From: Cristatella mucedo
Taxonomy: Eukaryota; Bryozoa; Phylactolaemata; Cristatellidae
DNA length: 64,000 nt
Assembly: GCA_009760855.2 (NCBI GenBank)
Contig: WPIO01000017.1
Location: 3,152,501 to 3,216,500, forward strand
Reading direction: 5' to 3'
Both the position numbers and the translations under genes were made by a program. The notes below the pieces were generated by a model. The model did no database searches and had not been told where the DNA came from. It worked only from the letters and a program-made list of their open reading frames with translations. Numbering within the stretch: position 1 is the first letter of the stretch; each line of letters opens with the position of its first letter. Positions 44,100 through 56,255 of this stretch are shown here, piece by piece.

Positions 44100-45787
44100 C
44101 ATTGATCAGCTGGCAGCCATCCGAGCTCTTTCAGCAAAGTAGGCGCGTGGTCCAACCTCTGAGATTTGTAAACTAGATTTGCAGCCATTTTAATCACCAT
44201 CTGAAGTGGCATAGTGACTTTTTACTGTAGCCCACCCTAAATAAAATTTCAATAATCTTGCTGAGGCAGAATCAGGGAGCTAGTTGATTTCTTGTATGCC
44301 ACAGCAGAATGCAGTTCCTAATCTTAGATATAAATCGGACGTGATGACTAGCCGTGAAGCAGTCTGCTTAACGAAGCTTCCAAAACTTAGGCCACAGTCA
44401 AAGACGATACATAAATTAAGAGCACACGGTGGGTCGCACAATAGCATCATCTATTAAAAGGGCAAGGTGTTCTAGTCCAGCCGCACGCTTGGGGTGTCCT
44501 ATGTATAGTAAGTCTATTTTCCATCGTTTAGTTTAAGGAAATTTTCTGACATCCAGGCTTGACTGTTTTCAAAGCAAGCATTCAGTTTATCAGTGGCTGC
44601 AGCAGATTTTGATGGTTTACAAGACAAATACAATTGAGTATCGTCAGCATAAATAACCCGTTCAACAGGCCCGAATCACTTTCCCAGAGACTCAGTATAA
44701 ATTGAGAACAGCAAAAGACCGAGGACGGACGCCTGCGAGACTCCACAGGTGACTGGTCTGCTGGATGAGACCTGACCACCACACGACACAAATTAAACAC
44801 GACCGGGTGAGTACGGTTTGAATCACACCAGTGCCTTGTCTGCCAGAATGCTCACTGTTCTCAATCATTTAAGAAAGAGATCGCGATAAATAGCGTCGAA
44901 TGTAGCTGATAGATCTAGCAACGTAAGGGCAGTGACATTCCCTTAATTTTTGCTGCAAAATATGTCATTAGCTACACGGAGGAGAGCGGTTCCAGTGGAG
45001 TGCTGCCGCTTGAAACTCGACTACAATTTTTCTAAAAAGTCCTTTTTCCATGTGTGCTACAAGCTGCTTGGCGACAATTTTTTCAAGAATATTTGACAAA
45101 AGAAGAAGGGAAACTGGGCGATATTTTTCAAGGAAATCTGTATCCGATCCTGGCTTTTTGATTATCGGTCCAATGATTGTCGTTTTGGAGGGCTTGGGTG
45201 CAATTCGTTTACCATGGAAGCGTTACAAACTTTAGCTCCGGCTGAGCTGAATTTTTGTACCAGTGAAAGTCACAAGGATGGTATAAGGTCTTCAGGAGAC
45301 GAACTCTTTTCACTCGAGTTTAATGAGGTAGCCACATCGCCTGCAGAAACGTCGGACAAGCTTATAAAGAAGGTCTCACATTGCGATTTAATAATTGCTT
45401 TACTTGAAGAGGGCTTTTTGAAAGGCACGAATGTGCAAAATTGCTTCCGGTAAATGCCGAAAGATGTCGGTCAACCTGTTAACATCTGAGAAGTGAGACT
45501 TCTCCATGAATTGGCAAGCAAATTATTTGCGGTCTTATAAATCCGCTGTGGATCTGGCTGCAGGACTTCAGTTTCCGAGAGAAAAAGAAGCGCTGGCTTT
45601 TGCTAGCTTCTGGGTGTGGACTCGAAGGAGGAAGTCTTTGAAATTGACCAGACCGCCATCGGATCCGGATTTATTGAAGCGTCTTTCAAGTGCAGGCTTG
45701 AAAGACGCTTCACACCCAGAAGCTAGCAAAAGCCAGCGCTTCTTTTTCTCTCGGAAACTGAAGTCCTGCAGTCAGATCCACAGCGGA
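44100..45787 (-). mobile_element. LINE A, linker plus RT domain, decayed
   Basis: Minus strand order: linker with a DVNRLTDIFRHLPEAILHI block (about 45480-45420), PIIKKPGSDTDFLEKYRPVS (about 45170-45110), SNILEKIVAKQLVAHMEK (about 45090-45035), palm with [20 protein letters not shown] (about 44790-44730), VIYADDTQLYLSCKPSKSAA (YADD intact, about 44670-44600) and a CIVFDCGLSFGSFVKQTASR block (about 44415-44350). Many stops and shifts. The long foldback at 45543-45786 lies in its linker. Confidence 0.8.
45543..45786. repeat. Long near-perfect inverted repeat with a nested palindrome
   Basis: Left arm 45543-45618 and right arm 45711-45786 are reverse complements over 76 bp with one mismatch. 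In the 92-bp spacer, GAAGCGTCTTTCAAG (45676-45690) and its exact complement (45697-45711) form a second 15-bp stem with a 6-nt loop, directly joined to the outer right arm. The surrounding LINE is heavily mutated, so the arms must be younger or kept alike. Confidence 0.95.
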
Positions 45788-45970
45788 TGAACAAGGTTGG
45801 ACAGCCGGAAAGAAGTCGGTTGATCACAGCTGTGAGAGGCATGGTCTGTGGTGAGGACCCGATTGAAACAGATTCCAACGATGGCCCATGCAAAAAGCCA
45901 CAAGTCTTTTAGCCAAACAATGTGCGAACAACAATTGCAACCCGCGGCCAGCCACCTCGTCAGACGGCAT

Positions 45971-46330
45971 TGTTACGAACGTGGTGTGTCGCCTCCACAT
46001 CCGGTCACGACTAGGTCGCAAACACAGCACCCGTAACGGCGCTTGCCTCAGCCGACGAGCGACGAATACCGGCGACGCCTGAATCTTGCGGCGCGGCTTG
46101 CTACTTGTAGGTGTTGCACCAATGCACGCAGGTACGCCAAAAGTATCAGAAACACGGCAGCGACGACGAGTGCTCATACCTTAACACATTAAGTCCGTAT
46201 TTTCAATTCGGACAAGTATATTTAACAGCAGCGGACGGTTACAGACGTACTCCGACGACAATGTGGCCTAGAGCTCGAGTCAGCTCCAATGCCAACGCCT
46301 CGAATCCCTCATCTCAGGGCGCCTGCGATT
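45971..46330 (+). repeat. Dispersed repeat C, copy 4 (longest)
   Basis: TGTTACGAACGTGGTGTGTC start, CATCCGGTCACGACTAGGTC, GACGAGCGACGAATACCGGC, GCACCAATGCACGCAGGTAC and ACACGGCAGCGACGACGAGT. A second half is shared with the 34.4 kb copy (GTGGCCTAGAGCTCGAGTCA). The TGTTAC start is compatible with an LTR; no matching second LTR or internal domain is found nearby. Confidence 0.65.
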
Positions 46331-46334
46331 TAAT

Positions 46335-48465
46335 CAGCCTCGGCGATAAACCATCGCAAAATCTCATAATCACGAACAAGAGGTAATCGCCATAATTTGG
46401 CCTGTTTAGCTCGCGCCGTCGAAGCAGCATAGACTGCAAGAATGAGAACTCGGGTGGGGATCTTCGTCCACCAGAGCGGGGCGTCATCACGTCTCTATTA
46501 GCAGAAATGCATCTAGCTCCTCCCGAGTAGCCTGATCGTGGATAAGTAACCCCTCGGTTTTTAGTAGCGGACATTTAGTAGGCGGAATATAAGAGGCTGT
46601 CCGTTACCTGCACCGCTAATTAAGTGGCTTCCACGCTAAGCGACTTATGTAGGGCCCGGCTGACGCTGGGCCAACGCATTTAAAAGGAACCTCAGTAATG
46701 GCCGACGGTCGACCTTTGACATGCATGCTGGGGCGCGGCAAGTGAGCTACTACCACAGCGAGTGGTAATCGGTGCTTTAAACTTGCGGATAGCAGGTTTG
46801 GTAACCGAACGGTTGATAGGGCGAACGCAGGTTGCAGGGTGGTTCAGACTGACCCTCCCTTAGAAGGGCTGCCAATAGGTATCGACTAATAGCAACATCG
46901 TACCACGCGCTAAACAGGTCCTGTTTAGCGTTTATCCGAGGACAGCTCGTGAGCAGTTACAGCGAAGATATCAGCGAAATACGCGAATGTATTACGAAGA
47001 AGTCAGGTACATGGTGAAAGCAACTCAAATATCCGTGTGCAAGCTTCGGGTTGACACGAAACTGGAAAGCGGAACTCTCAGAATGGGCTCGGCAGTCACT
47101 CTCTCTGTGGCCTCCGCACGGAATGAGAATGCCTTGTTCCAAAGTAACTCGTCCATTCTAAAGTCAACTTTTCCCGTTGCAGTTGTCTCGCGTTAAAAAG
47201 TTTCAGACAAGCTTAGGTAAGCGTACCAGAGGCTTGAAGTTGATCCAAGCACTTTTTCTCGAGAAAGTCGCTGACGGATGCTAATGCAAATGATGCAGAA
47301 CTTTGCAGTCACGCGTCTCTGTTATGAAGCTTTGCCTGCCACAGCTTAGACTGCTTCTCACTGGCCTTCGCTGGGTCCCACGAATAACTGAGAGATACAC
47401 TGAGAGATACACTAACGATGCGCAATCGCATTAAATTCGGTAGGCAGTCCTGAAACTATGTTTTCAATAATTTGGATTCAAAACTGCAGCTGCACAATGC
47501 CCGTTGTGCAGATAGTAGCTTATATCCCAGTTTTAAAATGTTTGTGTGTGGCTGGCCCTGGCCATTGAAGGCCACAGGATACAAACACACAAGCCAAGCG
47601 AAGAGCCTATTTTAAGGGATAGATTTTAGATTTCTCGGTCGCACTAGATTTGCCCAGTATTTGATCAATAATATCAAACGCTTTCAAAAAGTCAAGCAAA
47701 ACAAGCAGAGATATTTTACCTAAGCCTGCAAGCTAAAACTTTCATTATGTACCAGGAGCAATGCTGACTAAGTGAACTGATTAGCTCCAACATTCGATTG
47801 TGACTTGCTAGGTTTGAAGTTTTGACTTAAAAGTTTTGTATGTCTGCCGAAAGTCATTCCAGTAAATTTGGTAGGAACTGCAGGCTAAAAACTGAGGCAA
47901 AGCTGATGAAGTTTTCCTGGTCTAGTTTTGCCTTCTTAATGAGTAGTCTTACCTGGTTTGATGGTGAATATACGAAAAATGTGAAGGGGTGGGAGTCATC
48001 TTCCCCAGACGGAATTTATTGGTCATATTTAATCGTAATTCCAATAACAAGAACCGACAAAACTATCGCCGTGCCATCAGGCCATCATTAAATACCTTCT
48101 AACTTAACAATGGCTGCGATGTCGAACTTATAAAGTCCTTGGAGAGTCAAGGTCAGTCTATGGCTGGAAGTCGAAACTTGGTAATCTCTAAAAATTATCA
48201 AGTTCAATACTACACGCTATGAAAATATGCCAAACCCATCAAAATAGGCAAAGCAATTTCTTAGCAATTAATTAAACTAGATTATAATAAAAAATAAATA
48301 ATTTAATATGGAAGCATAATTTCAGAATATAAAGTTGAAGTATGTTTGAAAACATGTATAGTAATTCTTATCCAACCAAAATCAAATATGAGCGACTCAT
48401 GCGATCCAAAAGCAGAGCTGAACTCACAATTTACGTTGATCCGTGTAGTTTTGGCTGAGCTATAC
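46335..48465. other. Long stretch without a recognised gene or repeat
   Basis: Contains a 14-bp duplication (ACTGAGAGATACAC twice, about 47386-47413) and an imperfect hairpin around GGCCATTGAAGGCC at 47564-47577. Frames up to 91 codons show no known domain. Confidence 0.35.
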
Positions 48466-48469
48466 AATA

Positions 48470-48545
48470 TAAAAAATATTATTCATTTTTATAGAGCCCT
48501 AAGAAAACTGAAACTCTATCCAGGCGCTTCATGTAAGAACATTTG
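48470..48545 (-). mobile_element. SINE family 2 / LINE B tail fragment
   Basis: TTTTTATAGAGCCCTAAGAA, then ACTGAAACTCTATCCAGGCG, is the tail block in minus orientation. The body is lost; the sequence details (ACTCTATCCAGGCGCTTCA) favour SINE 2. Confidence 0.6.
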
Positions 48546-48549
48546 ATGT

Positions 48550-49000
48550 GATTAGGGCACGCAAACTATAAAATAAACTAAATCAGCTGATAAGCGACAT
48601 TTGGTCCATAAGGGTCATTTTGGGGTGATCAAAATGAATGTTAAAATCAACCAATCAGAGTAAGGGTCAGTTTATGAATCGAATTGAAATGAGATGAGAA
48701 AAATCGTAGACAAGGGAAGACTTGGTACCGAGGGGGGTAAGACTTGATGCCTCAGAAATAGATTATTGCTCCCGTTGGCAACTGTTCTCAGGCTTGTATC
48801 GACACAAGGTGTTTGAAACACTGCCTGAAATAGGACTGAAAAGGACCTGAAATTAAGGAGGAACCAGTGACGATGACTGCTCCAGCAGTTATTGATTTAA
48901 ATATGTGTAAGAAAGAGTTGCGTAGCTCATCACCAGATTGGCCTTATTTATGGAACAAGCCGTTTCTAGATAAAGACACCCCAGAGGGATCGTACTTAAA
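48550..49000. other. Unassigned sequence
   Basis: No domain or repeat recognised. Confidence 0.3.
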
Positions 49001-49002
49001 CG

Positions 49003-49275
49003 GTGTTCGCGAGAGACATGTGCGGCCCTTGAATAGCGTTCCTAGGGGACATGTGCACTCTTGAACGGTGAGTATAAGGGAGCTAGCTGTGCGCCCTTTA
49101 ATGGAGTGTGAGGGAATTGTGCGCCCTTTAACAGCGCGTTCGCGAGGGACATGTTCGCCTTTGAACAACGTGTGTAGGGGATTTAATCATCGTCTTTAAC
49201 GGCTTGCGTCGGGGAGCGATGCTTTGAACAGCAAGAGTAGAGGCTCCCTGAAAGAACATCGAGAGAAGCGGTGCC
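49003..49275. repeat. Degenerate minisatellite, unit about 31-38 bp
   Basis: Units resemble GCGTTCGCGAGGGACATGTG plus CGCCCTTTAAACG and recur about eight times with drift (TGTGCGCCCTTTAA at 49090 and 49121; GAGGGACATGTTCGCCTTTG at 49145). Similar motifs (GTGCCGTGAAAGG, CCGTGCCCTTGAAGG) reappear at 49552-49595, on the far side of the GA tract. Confidence 0.75.
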
Positions 49276-49279
49276 CTTA

Positions 49280-49535
<256 letters not shown>

Positions 49536-49799
49536 GAGAGCGAGACTAGTGGTGCCGTGAAAGGAAAGGGAGTCTAGCCGTGCCCTTGAAGGTCAAGGGA
49601 ACTAAGCTATATGGTTTTGGCCTGGTTATGTCAGAATAAGCCTTCCCACGGGAATAGAGTTTGACGTCGATTGATCTGTCAATTGTTAAAGAGCACTGTA
49701 GCAGCTTCTGCACTAACATCCCTAGGCTACAAAGGCAGTGCTCATAACGTTGCTAGTCCTACTCACGACAAATCACGACTGTTGGAAGACGTCACTCTT

Positions 49800-50516
49800 A
49801 AAAATTGGTTAATCTAGCACTGTGACGTATGTCCATAAACTCGGTGTATTAGTACAGAACAGCTTGTCATTAGATGAGCATATTTCATCTGCTGTCAAGT
49901 CAGCCACCTTTCAGCTAAGGAACATAGCAGAAATCAGGGCCTCCTTAAATATGGGCACGACAGCCAAACACACGCTTTTAAAATCATATCTACATCACTG
50001 CACATCCCTTTATTCAGGACTATTTTCCAATGCCCTCAATCGTCATTAAATGGTGCACAAGTCAGCAGCTCTTTCTGGTCTGTTGTCACGTGGCATAGCT
50101 GCCACGTTATACCATTTCTGTTTGAGCTACATTTGCTCTTTATCACGCTTCGACTCCACTTAAAAATTCTTCGTCTGGCTTACAGGTCACTCTTCTCTCT
50201 TGCAATGGCCGACCTATTCGACCTCCAACGTGTGCTCCTCCGATGTGTACTCTCTCACTAGCTGCTCCTCAGAAGCTACATCACTTATTGTGCTGCCGAC
50301 TGTGGCACATTAATTTTGGCCATCCTGCGAATCTTCTGTACTTCCATGCTACTCAGCTATGCTCCTCACTTTCTGTTGCTGCTTGAGATGGAGTCTGCTG
50401 GCTACCACATGCACACCGAAAGCCACTTTGGCTTTTCGCCAGCCACAGAAATCCGTCCAGCGTTAATACCCACCTGGTCATTGTGGATTTACGGACTTAC
50501 GGACGGAGATACATTA
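49800..50516 (+). mobile_element. LINE A variant, post-RT region to 3' end
   Basis: LGVLVQNSLSLDEHISSAVK and ATFQLRNIAEIRASLNMG (49840-49960) are of LINE B type. From about 50280 the sequence follows LINE A (CTGCCGACTGTGGCACATTA, GGCTACCACATGCACACCGA) and ends GGACGGAGATACATTATGAT. Either a subfamily between A and B or a recombinant. Confidence 0.75.
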
Positions 50517-50519
50517 TGA

Positions 50520-51665
50520 TCTCTTTCGAAAATCACTCAAAATGGTCTACTACAGTTTATTATGCTTTAGTACTCATATTCGTATTTGTTCTTGGTGCTA
50601 ATGGTGGCCACCCAGCCTATAAAAAAAGTGCTTCATATTCTAGATTGATCTTCTCCGAAGATTCACGTATTCATCCGCGCCGCCTCCTATTGTTTTGCTT
50701 TAGCTTCAGCATTCATTATAGCACCAAACGTCGCATATTCACAGAAACAGACAAAAAGCGAGTTTCTTACCGGTAACCATTTTGTTTTCGACCATTTATT
50801 TTGTCTTGTACTTACATGTGCATAGCTTTTAGATCTTTTTCGTTCCTACTTTAACAAATGGTCTTCTTCTAGGATTGCATCCTATTTAGCAATGGATACT
50901 TCTATAAAAGAAGTCTATCAAAGATCGCAGCCAATGGGCACGGTCGGTCGCTACTAGTCAGCAATCGCAGCTATATGCGCACACAAGAAAACCGGAAAAT
51001 CACACTCACTTTCACGACCGCGAGCTCAGAAGCCAATCCTATTGAGACAACTTTGAACATTACATTCTCCATAACGATTTCGGGGCACAAAGATGCATTT
51101 GCATATGTCCACAGGTTTGAGGCAGCAAAGTATTGCTTAGTGCTAGGTAGTCTGGTTTGTGAGTTACACGGCTATAAAAAGCTTAAGTTTCGAGTTTGCT
51201 ATATACAAATCTCCACAGCAATACGGCTTAGTAGTATTTTCTCTGTGGAAATCTCTAGGATGTACGTGTTGGTACACACATGCATGCAGAAAACCCTCTG
51301 ACGATAATATAAGGTTGAGGAACAAGTTCTTGCACCGTGATTTTAATAATGATTTAACGAAAAATTAATTTAGTGAATTTAATCATGATTTAATAAAATG
51401 CACGACGCACGAACTTTTTCCTCAACCCTATAATTTGGAATTGCTTCTCAGAGCTAGCCCTTAGAGCGTGCTTCGCTTCATGCCTTGATTTCGCTCCGAA
51501 TGGGCCAGAAGACGGCAAAAATCAGCCTACGAAACAGACGCAATCTTAGCAAGACTCTGTCTCTTACTGCACGCCGTTTAATGTCGGGATTTGTCTCCCT
51601 ATTTTCCTCCCTAGAGCTTCCTCTCTTTTTGCATTCGCGAACGAATTATTGGAAGCCATTTTCAG
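50520..51665. other. Unassigned sequence
   Basis: AT-rich. Frames of 97 and 108 codons (50483, 50975) show no recognisable domain. A TTTAAT-ATGATTTAAT repeat lies near 51345-51390. Confidence 0.3.
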
Positions 51666-51671
51666 CTGTAT

Positions 51672-52350
51672 TCTACAGTATCTCCGACTGTTACTCCACG
51701 AAGTCATAAAGACCATGTGGGTGTTACGCAGGAGAGTTTTGTTTAGCGCACTCGCTGCCTAAGCAGCTTTCGGTACGCATTCGGCAGACAACAGACTTCG
51801 TCTCACGCAACAAAGAGAAAGTGGGAAGCATAGCAGAGTCAGGAGAGTAGATGAGGTAGTGAGTAGCATAGAAGTAGCAGCTCAGGACCGCTGAAAAAGA
51901 TGAGCCATAGTCGGCAGCAGGAGAGCTGCTGTCGTTGCGTAAGAATTGTGGAAGCGAGCTCCACAGTCTAGGACCTGCAGAGCTAAAGCTTCTGTTGCCA
52001 ACAGTCTTTAAGCGGAGGAATGTAGCAGCTAATTGATTGTCAACAAAGAACCTGAAGGCGTGAAGAGGCTAAAAATGGTGCAGCAGTTCAGCTAAGTACG
52101 AAGGAGCCAAGCCGTGGCGGGCTTTGTGAGTCAGCGTAAGAACTTTGCTCTGTATCCGTTGCTAAACCGGCATCCATCGTAGCTCTTTTAGCAAAGGACA
52201 CACGTGCTTAAACCGCTGGGACTTGAAGACAAGCCTTGCAGCCGTATTCATAGTCATAAGCAGTGGCCTAGTTGCTATTGTTGGTAGTCCAGCCAAAAGG
52301 GAATTACAATAATCAAGCCGAGCCAGAACTCGCTTATCGTGCTTACTTCC
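51672..52350 (-). mobile_element. LINE A, C-terminal half
   Basis: Minus strand: LARLDYCNSLLAGLPTIATR (about 52335-52275), then PLLKELRWMPV, KARHGLAPSYLAELL, FLRLKTVGNRSFSSAGPRLW and SLPQFLRNDSSSPAADYGSS. The 3' UTR ends at about 51675 without a full TACAT tail. Frame breaks occur between blocks. Confidence 0.85.
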
Positions 52351-52359
52351 ATCCTTCTC

Positions 52360-54060
52360 ACGAGAATTCTTTTTACCTCCAACAAGTGCTGAATAGTATC
52401 TATAGATGTTAGAAGCATCTGAGAAACTTCTTAGATAAGCCGAACTACCGGATACTGTGAGTTGCCTCCTAAAGCGACAGTGCCGTAGAAAGTTCTGTAT
52501 CTCTGCTGCGACCGTTATGCCCTTAGCAGGACATGCTATTAGGTGACTGAGGGCCGGGGCTTACTCCGTGTACGCCCGTTTCTCACTTGCTTCACTTTCT
52601 GTGTTGTCCTATATGATTTCTCATTATTAGTATAATCCTTGAAAAGAAGGATCGCACTTTTTAAGGCAGCTCCACCCAGGATGCCTCGATATTTCCATTT
52701 TGGCAGTAAGCATTTTTAGACGAAAAGAAGTCATATACGTCCAAATAAAGTTGGAAAGAAGGAAGTTGAGCTTGGTAAGAAATTACTTTTATCTCTTGCC
52801 TGTAGAAATAAGGAGTGAATAAAATGCAATCGCTAGAAAAATAAATTTCTAATTTTGAATAGGAAGGCTCTACAATTTAGATCGGTATTTGTGCCGAATT
52901 GCTTTGAAGTAGTGCATTGCCGATCTTGCTTATGTAGATGAATTTTCAGAATTACTTTGCTTGACTAGAGGTCGCATTAGAGAAGTGTAAATTTTGGTAT
53001 ATAAATCGAGTGTAAGCAACAGCTATACTGTCTTGGTCCTTTGGATTTTGCAGCGGTCGTGGTATTATATCTCCAATGAGTCACTCACTGGGAAAATAAG
53101 AAAAAATCAACAAATCGAAGCCCAAATCAGATGCCCACACTTCCATTACATCAGACCTGTCGGTAGTTGACTGAGGCCACTACTGTACATTTAGAAACGA
53201 CCCAGAGGCCAAGACTAAGTCTGTAATAGGCTAAGCGCCTAAACGAGCACGAGTGAGGTCACAGATGAACGTAAAGAAGAAAGCACGCCAGAGGATGCCG
53301 ATGAGGAACGGATGACGCCATTTCCCCCGTAGCCAATCGTAGCGAAGCATCGTAGCGAAGCATCGTAGCTTAGCAAATGCTGCTGCTGGAGCTCACCCCG
53401 CTCGAGCTCACCGTGCTTAACCGAATGCACTTCTGCCACGTCTTTATTGATTACTTCTCAGGTCTTGGAAATAGAGTGAAAGTATGCACATTCAAAAGGG
53501 CCCGTGGGCAGTGAACTTCTGTCCAAAGGCCGTGTGCCGAGCGACGAATAGTAGCTTTTACTGAGAGAAACGACGATGCAGAGACGCAGGTAGCGAGCGA
53601 GCGCCGGATTGCGGGTGTCTCTCTTCTCTCGCGCGTTCGATTCGAGCATTTCGATCGCCGTTTTCTGACTTGTAACATTCCTCAGACGTGACGCTCCTAA
53701 AACGTAATGTAATGGTCCTCGGTGGTGGGGGCATTGATCTTATTTCTCAAGTGTATTTATTAGGCGATAATGTGGTCCTAACAAAGTACGAAATAAAGGT
53801 AACTGAATTAACCCATTAAGGCTTTGTATTAGGGAGTGGAATTTATACGGGGCTTGCTGTATTTAAAAATCTCGTAAATGAAAGAAGCCTGAGCCATGAC
53901 GCTGGCCGCAGATTAGTTTTATTGATTTGACTGCTTCTGCGTAACTTGCCCAAGGGAAAGCATGTTTGCCAAAATTCTATCTCTATGACATATAATGGAT
54001 TGGTCATCATTTCTATACCAGTACACTTGGCTGGACTTGTCCTTTGAACCATTGTAATCA
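52360..54060. other. Long stretch without a recognised gene
   Basis: CATCGTAGCGAAG/CATCGTAGCTTAG triplication near 53336-53372. Minus frames at 53451-53678 have no known domain. Confidence 0.3.
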
Positions 54061-54071
54061 GCTTGTGCATA

Positions 54072-54170
54072 TCAGACTTTCAATTTTGGACTTCGATCAA
54101 TTTCCTTATGCCAAGCGACGATAAAACCGAGCTTAGACTCATCGGACACCCCAAGCGTACGGCTACGCCG
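54072..54170 (+). mobile_element. LINE A, short RT-end fragment
   Basis: TSINFLMPSDDKTELRLIGH, then PKR, parallels the NFLKLNDDKTELLLLGHPKR block at the end of the LINE A palm. Only about 100 bp is kept. Confidence 0.55.
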
Positions 54171-54174
54171 AGAG

Positions 54175-55365
54175 AATTTGCTATCATTAATCGATCATAG
54201 TTTATATGCACTCATAGATGACTGCTTGACGCTTAACCTTTCCACTCAGAAGACGGCTTCAGTGGCTAGGCCTTGAGTTTGCTCCCGGTCTACGATTAAA
54301 CACTGCCTACAGCGGCGAAGGCCGACTCCAGATCTCGCATGCCCGCTCCACCTCCGCGACCCGGTTGCGGTTACTACTGCCAGTCTGACCACGACTGTAC
54401 CCTATCCTAGTGTAGTGAGCTAAGGGCATTGGTGGGATCGGGTCAAAGGCAGCGAAGGCTCCCATAAAACTATACAATCCGGGCGGGGGACCAGCCAACG
54501 CCGAGCTAAGACGAATAGGCGCCATTAGTTATCGGCGTTACATATCTACATGAAGCTGCTCGTTTATCCGGCCGGTTACTTGCTTCGAACCGTAATATTT
54601 CAACACGATGCATAGATGAATGGCATTTTTGCAGCGCTATTCCCTGGCGTGCCTGCACTCGTGCATTAGAACCAACAGAGCAATTTTTACCGTCGGTACA
54701 TCGGTAGCTACGTGGGTGTGGTCACGCCCACAATGTCGTTCCGCCCCAGCCGGCCTCGAGAAGCTCAGCTAGGCCAACGGGCGCGCTGAAGACCGACTCG
54801 TTAGGCGCTGCATTCGGACAGTATCAGTTAAACTGGATTTAATTGGAACAGCTCGGCTGTGGTCGCGTGACCAGCTGGTCCTGCAGCGAAACACTTTCTG
54901 CCTGTGCGTCGGCCTGCATGCACGCTATCCACTCGCACTCCCTTCTCCTCGCTCACTTTCTCTTACTCTCTTATCTACTGGCGCTCCGGAGCTGCTTACG
55001 CGATGGCTACTACCGCTGCGTCCGTACGTCCACGAGCTCGCTTGTGTTGCTCACGTACGATACAATGCAGCCGTCGTCATCAATACCGCAACTGGTTTTC
55101 GGGGGAGGCGGCTTCGTCCTACTTCGCTCTGCAGCTGTGCGCCAAGCTCCTACAGTTTAAGTGTCTCCCGAGCACGAATAACCTACTCCGTGTAATGGCT
55201 ATTCAGTGCTGCAGTTTGCAAGACGCATTAGGGAAGACCACCTAATAGTATTTTGGTTTTACGAAGTTCATTACTCCATTTCCCAAACTAAATTACAGAC
55301 TTTAGAGCAATAAAATATTATTTATGAATTGGAATTAAATTGGAATTGCTAAATACAAATTACAC
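54175..55365. other. Unassigned sequence
   Basis: Two overlapping plus-strand frames (54843-55160, 54904-55245) have no recognisable domain. A CpG-richer patch lies at 54.7-55.1 kb. Confidence 0.3.
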
Positions 55366-55369
55366 TTAG

Positions 55370-56252
55370 AAAAGCTGACGCTCACAGTCAGCTCTGCCAG
55401 CAAATCTCCTGTTGAATCAGCTCGAAATCTAGGTGTCATGTTCCAAAGTGACCTCTCGTTAGACGACCACAGCAGCTCCACCATCAAGCCTGCCTACTTT
55501 CAACTACATAACGTTGCTAAAATTCGGGCTTGTTTAGATAAGGATAGTACGTCTAAGTTGGTCCTTGCATTTGTGACAGCCCATCTTGACTTCTGCAACT
55601 CACTGCTTATGGCCTACCAGCATGTGCAATCTAGCGATTGCAGCTGGTGCAAAACTCTGCAGCTAGGCTTGTCTGTCGTGAGCATCGCAGTTGCCACATT
55701 ACTCCACTTCTCGCCGACCTCCACTGGCTACCAGTCAAGCAACGGATCGACTTCAAGGTTTTGTCGCTCACTTTTAGGTCACTTCATTCTTTGGCTCCAG
55801 CCTATTTCTCAGATCTACTCCCCCACCAGGCCAAGCATCGTACCACCTGCTTTTCGGAATCCAAGTCTACAAATACCTCGTACAAACCTCAAATCCTTTG
55901 GAGACCGTGCATTTAGTTCGTATGCTCCCAAAGCCTGGAACTCACTCCCGACTTGCGTCAGAACATTCTTTGACTTGACCACATTTGAAAAGAACTTAAA
56001 AACACACCTATTTAGGACAGCATTTAGTGAGTCCCTGTGATTCGTCCTTGACGTGCTTTTTCGTGATGACACTGTGCATGCTGCCACTAACCACATTTGC
56101 ATGCTGACCCTAACCATGTTATTCATGTTGTTTACCAAGCATGATATTACTCACGATTCAATCGCGTTTCCCTTTTAAGCAAATTTAAAGCGCCTAGTAA
56201 GAGATTGAGTTCTCTGAGGGCGCTTTATCAAAAGCATTATTATTATTATCAA
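55370..56252 (+). mobile_element. LINE B, post-RT ORF end, UTR and tail (reference copy)
   Basis: ORF 55438-56040 begins in the ARNLGVMFQSDLSLDDHSSS block and ends with APKAWNSLP, then FDLTTFEKNLKTHLFRTAF, the usual C-terminus of L2-type LINEs. The middle is out of frame and continues in 55638-55916 (LQLVQNSAARLVCREHRSCH, LADLHWLPVKQRIDFKVLSL), so two compensating indels are present. UTR, hairpin (AAAGCGCC 56187-56194, GGCGCTTT 56219-56226) and (ATT)n follow. 5'-truncated. Confidence 0.9.
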
Positions 56253-56255
56253 TAC

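Noticed and set aside
47535-47600. microRNA-like hairpin around GGCCATTGAAGGCC
   Set aside because: The outer arms pair poorly with several bulges; no basis beyond a short stem.
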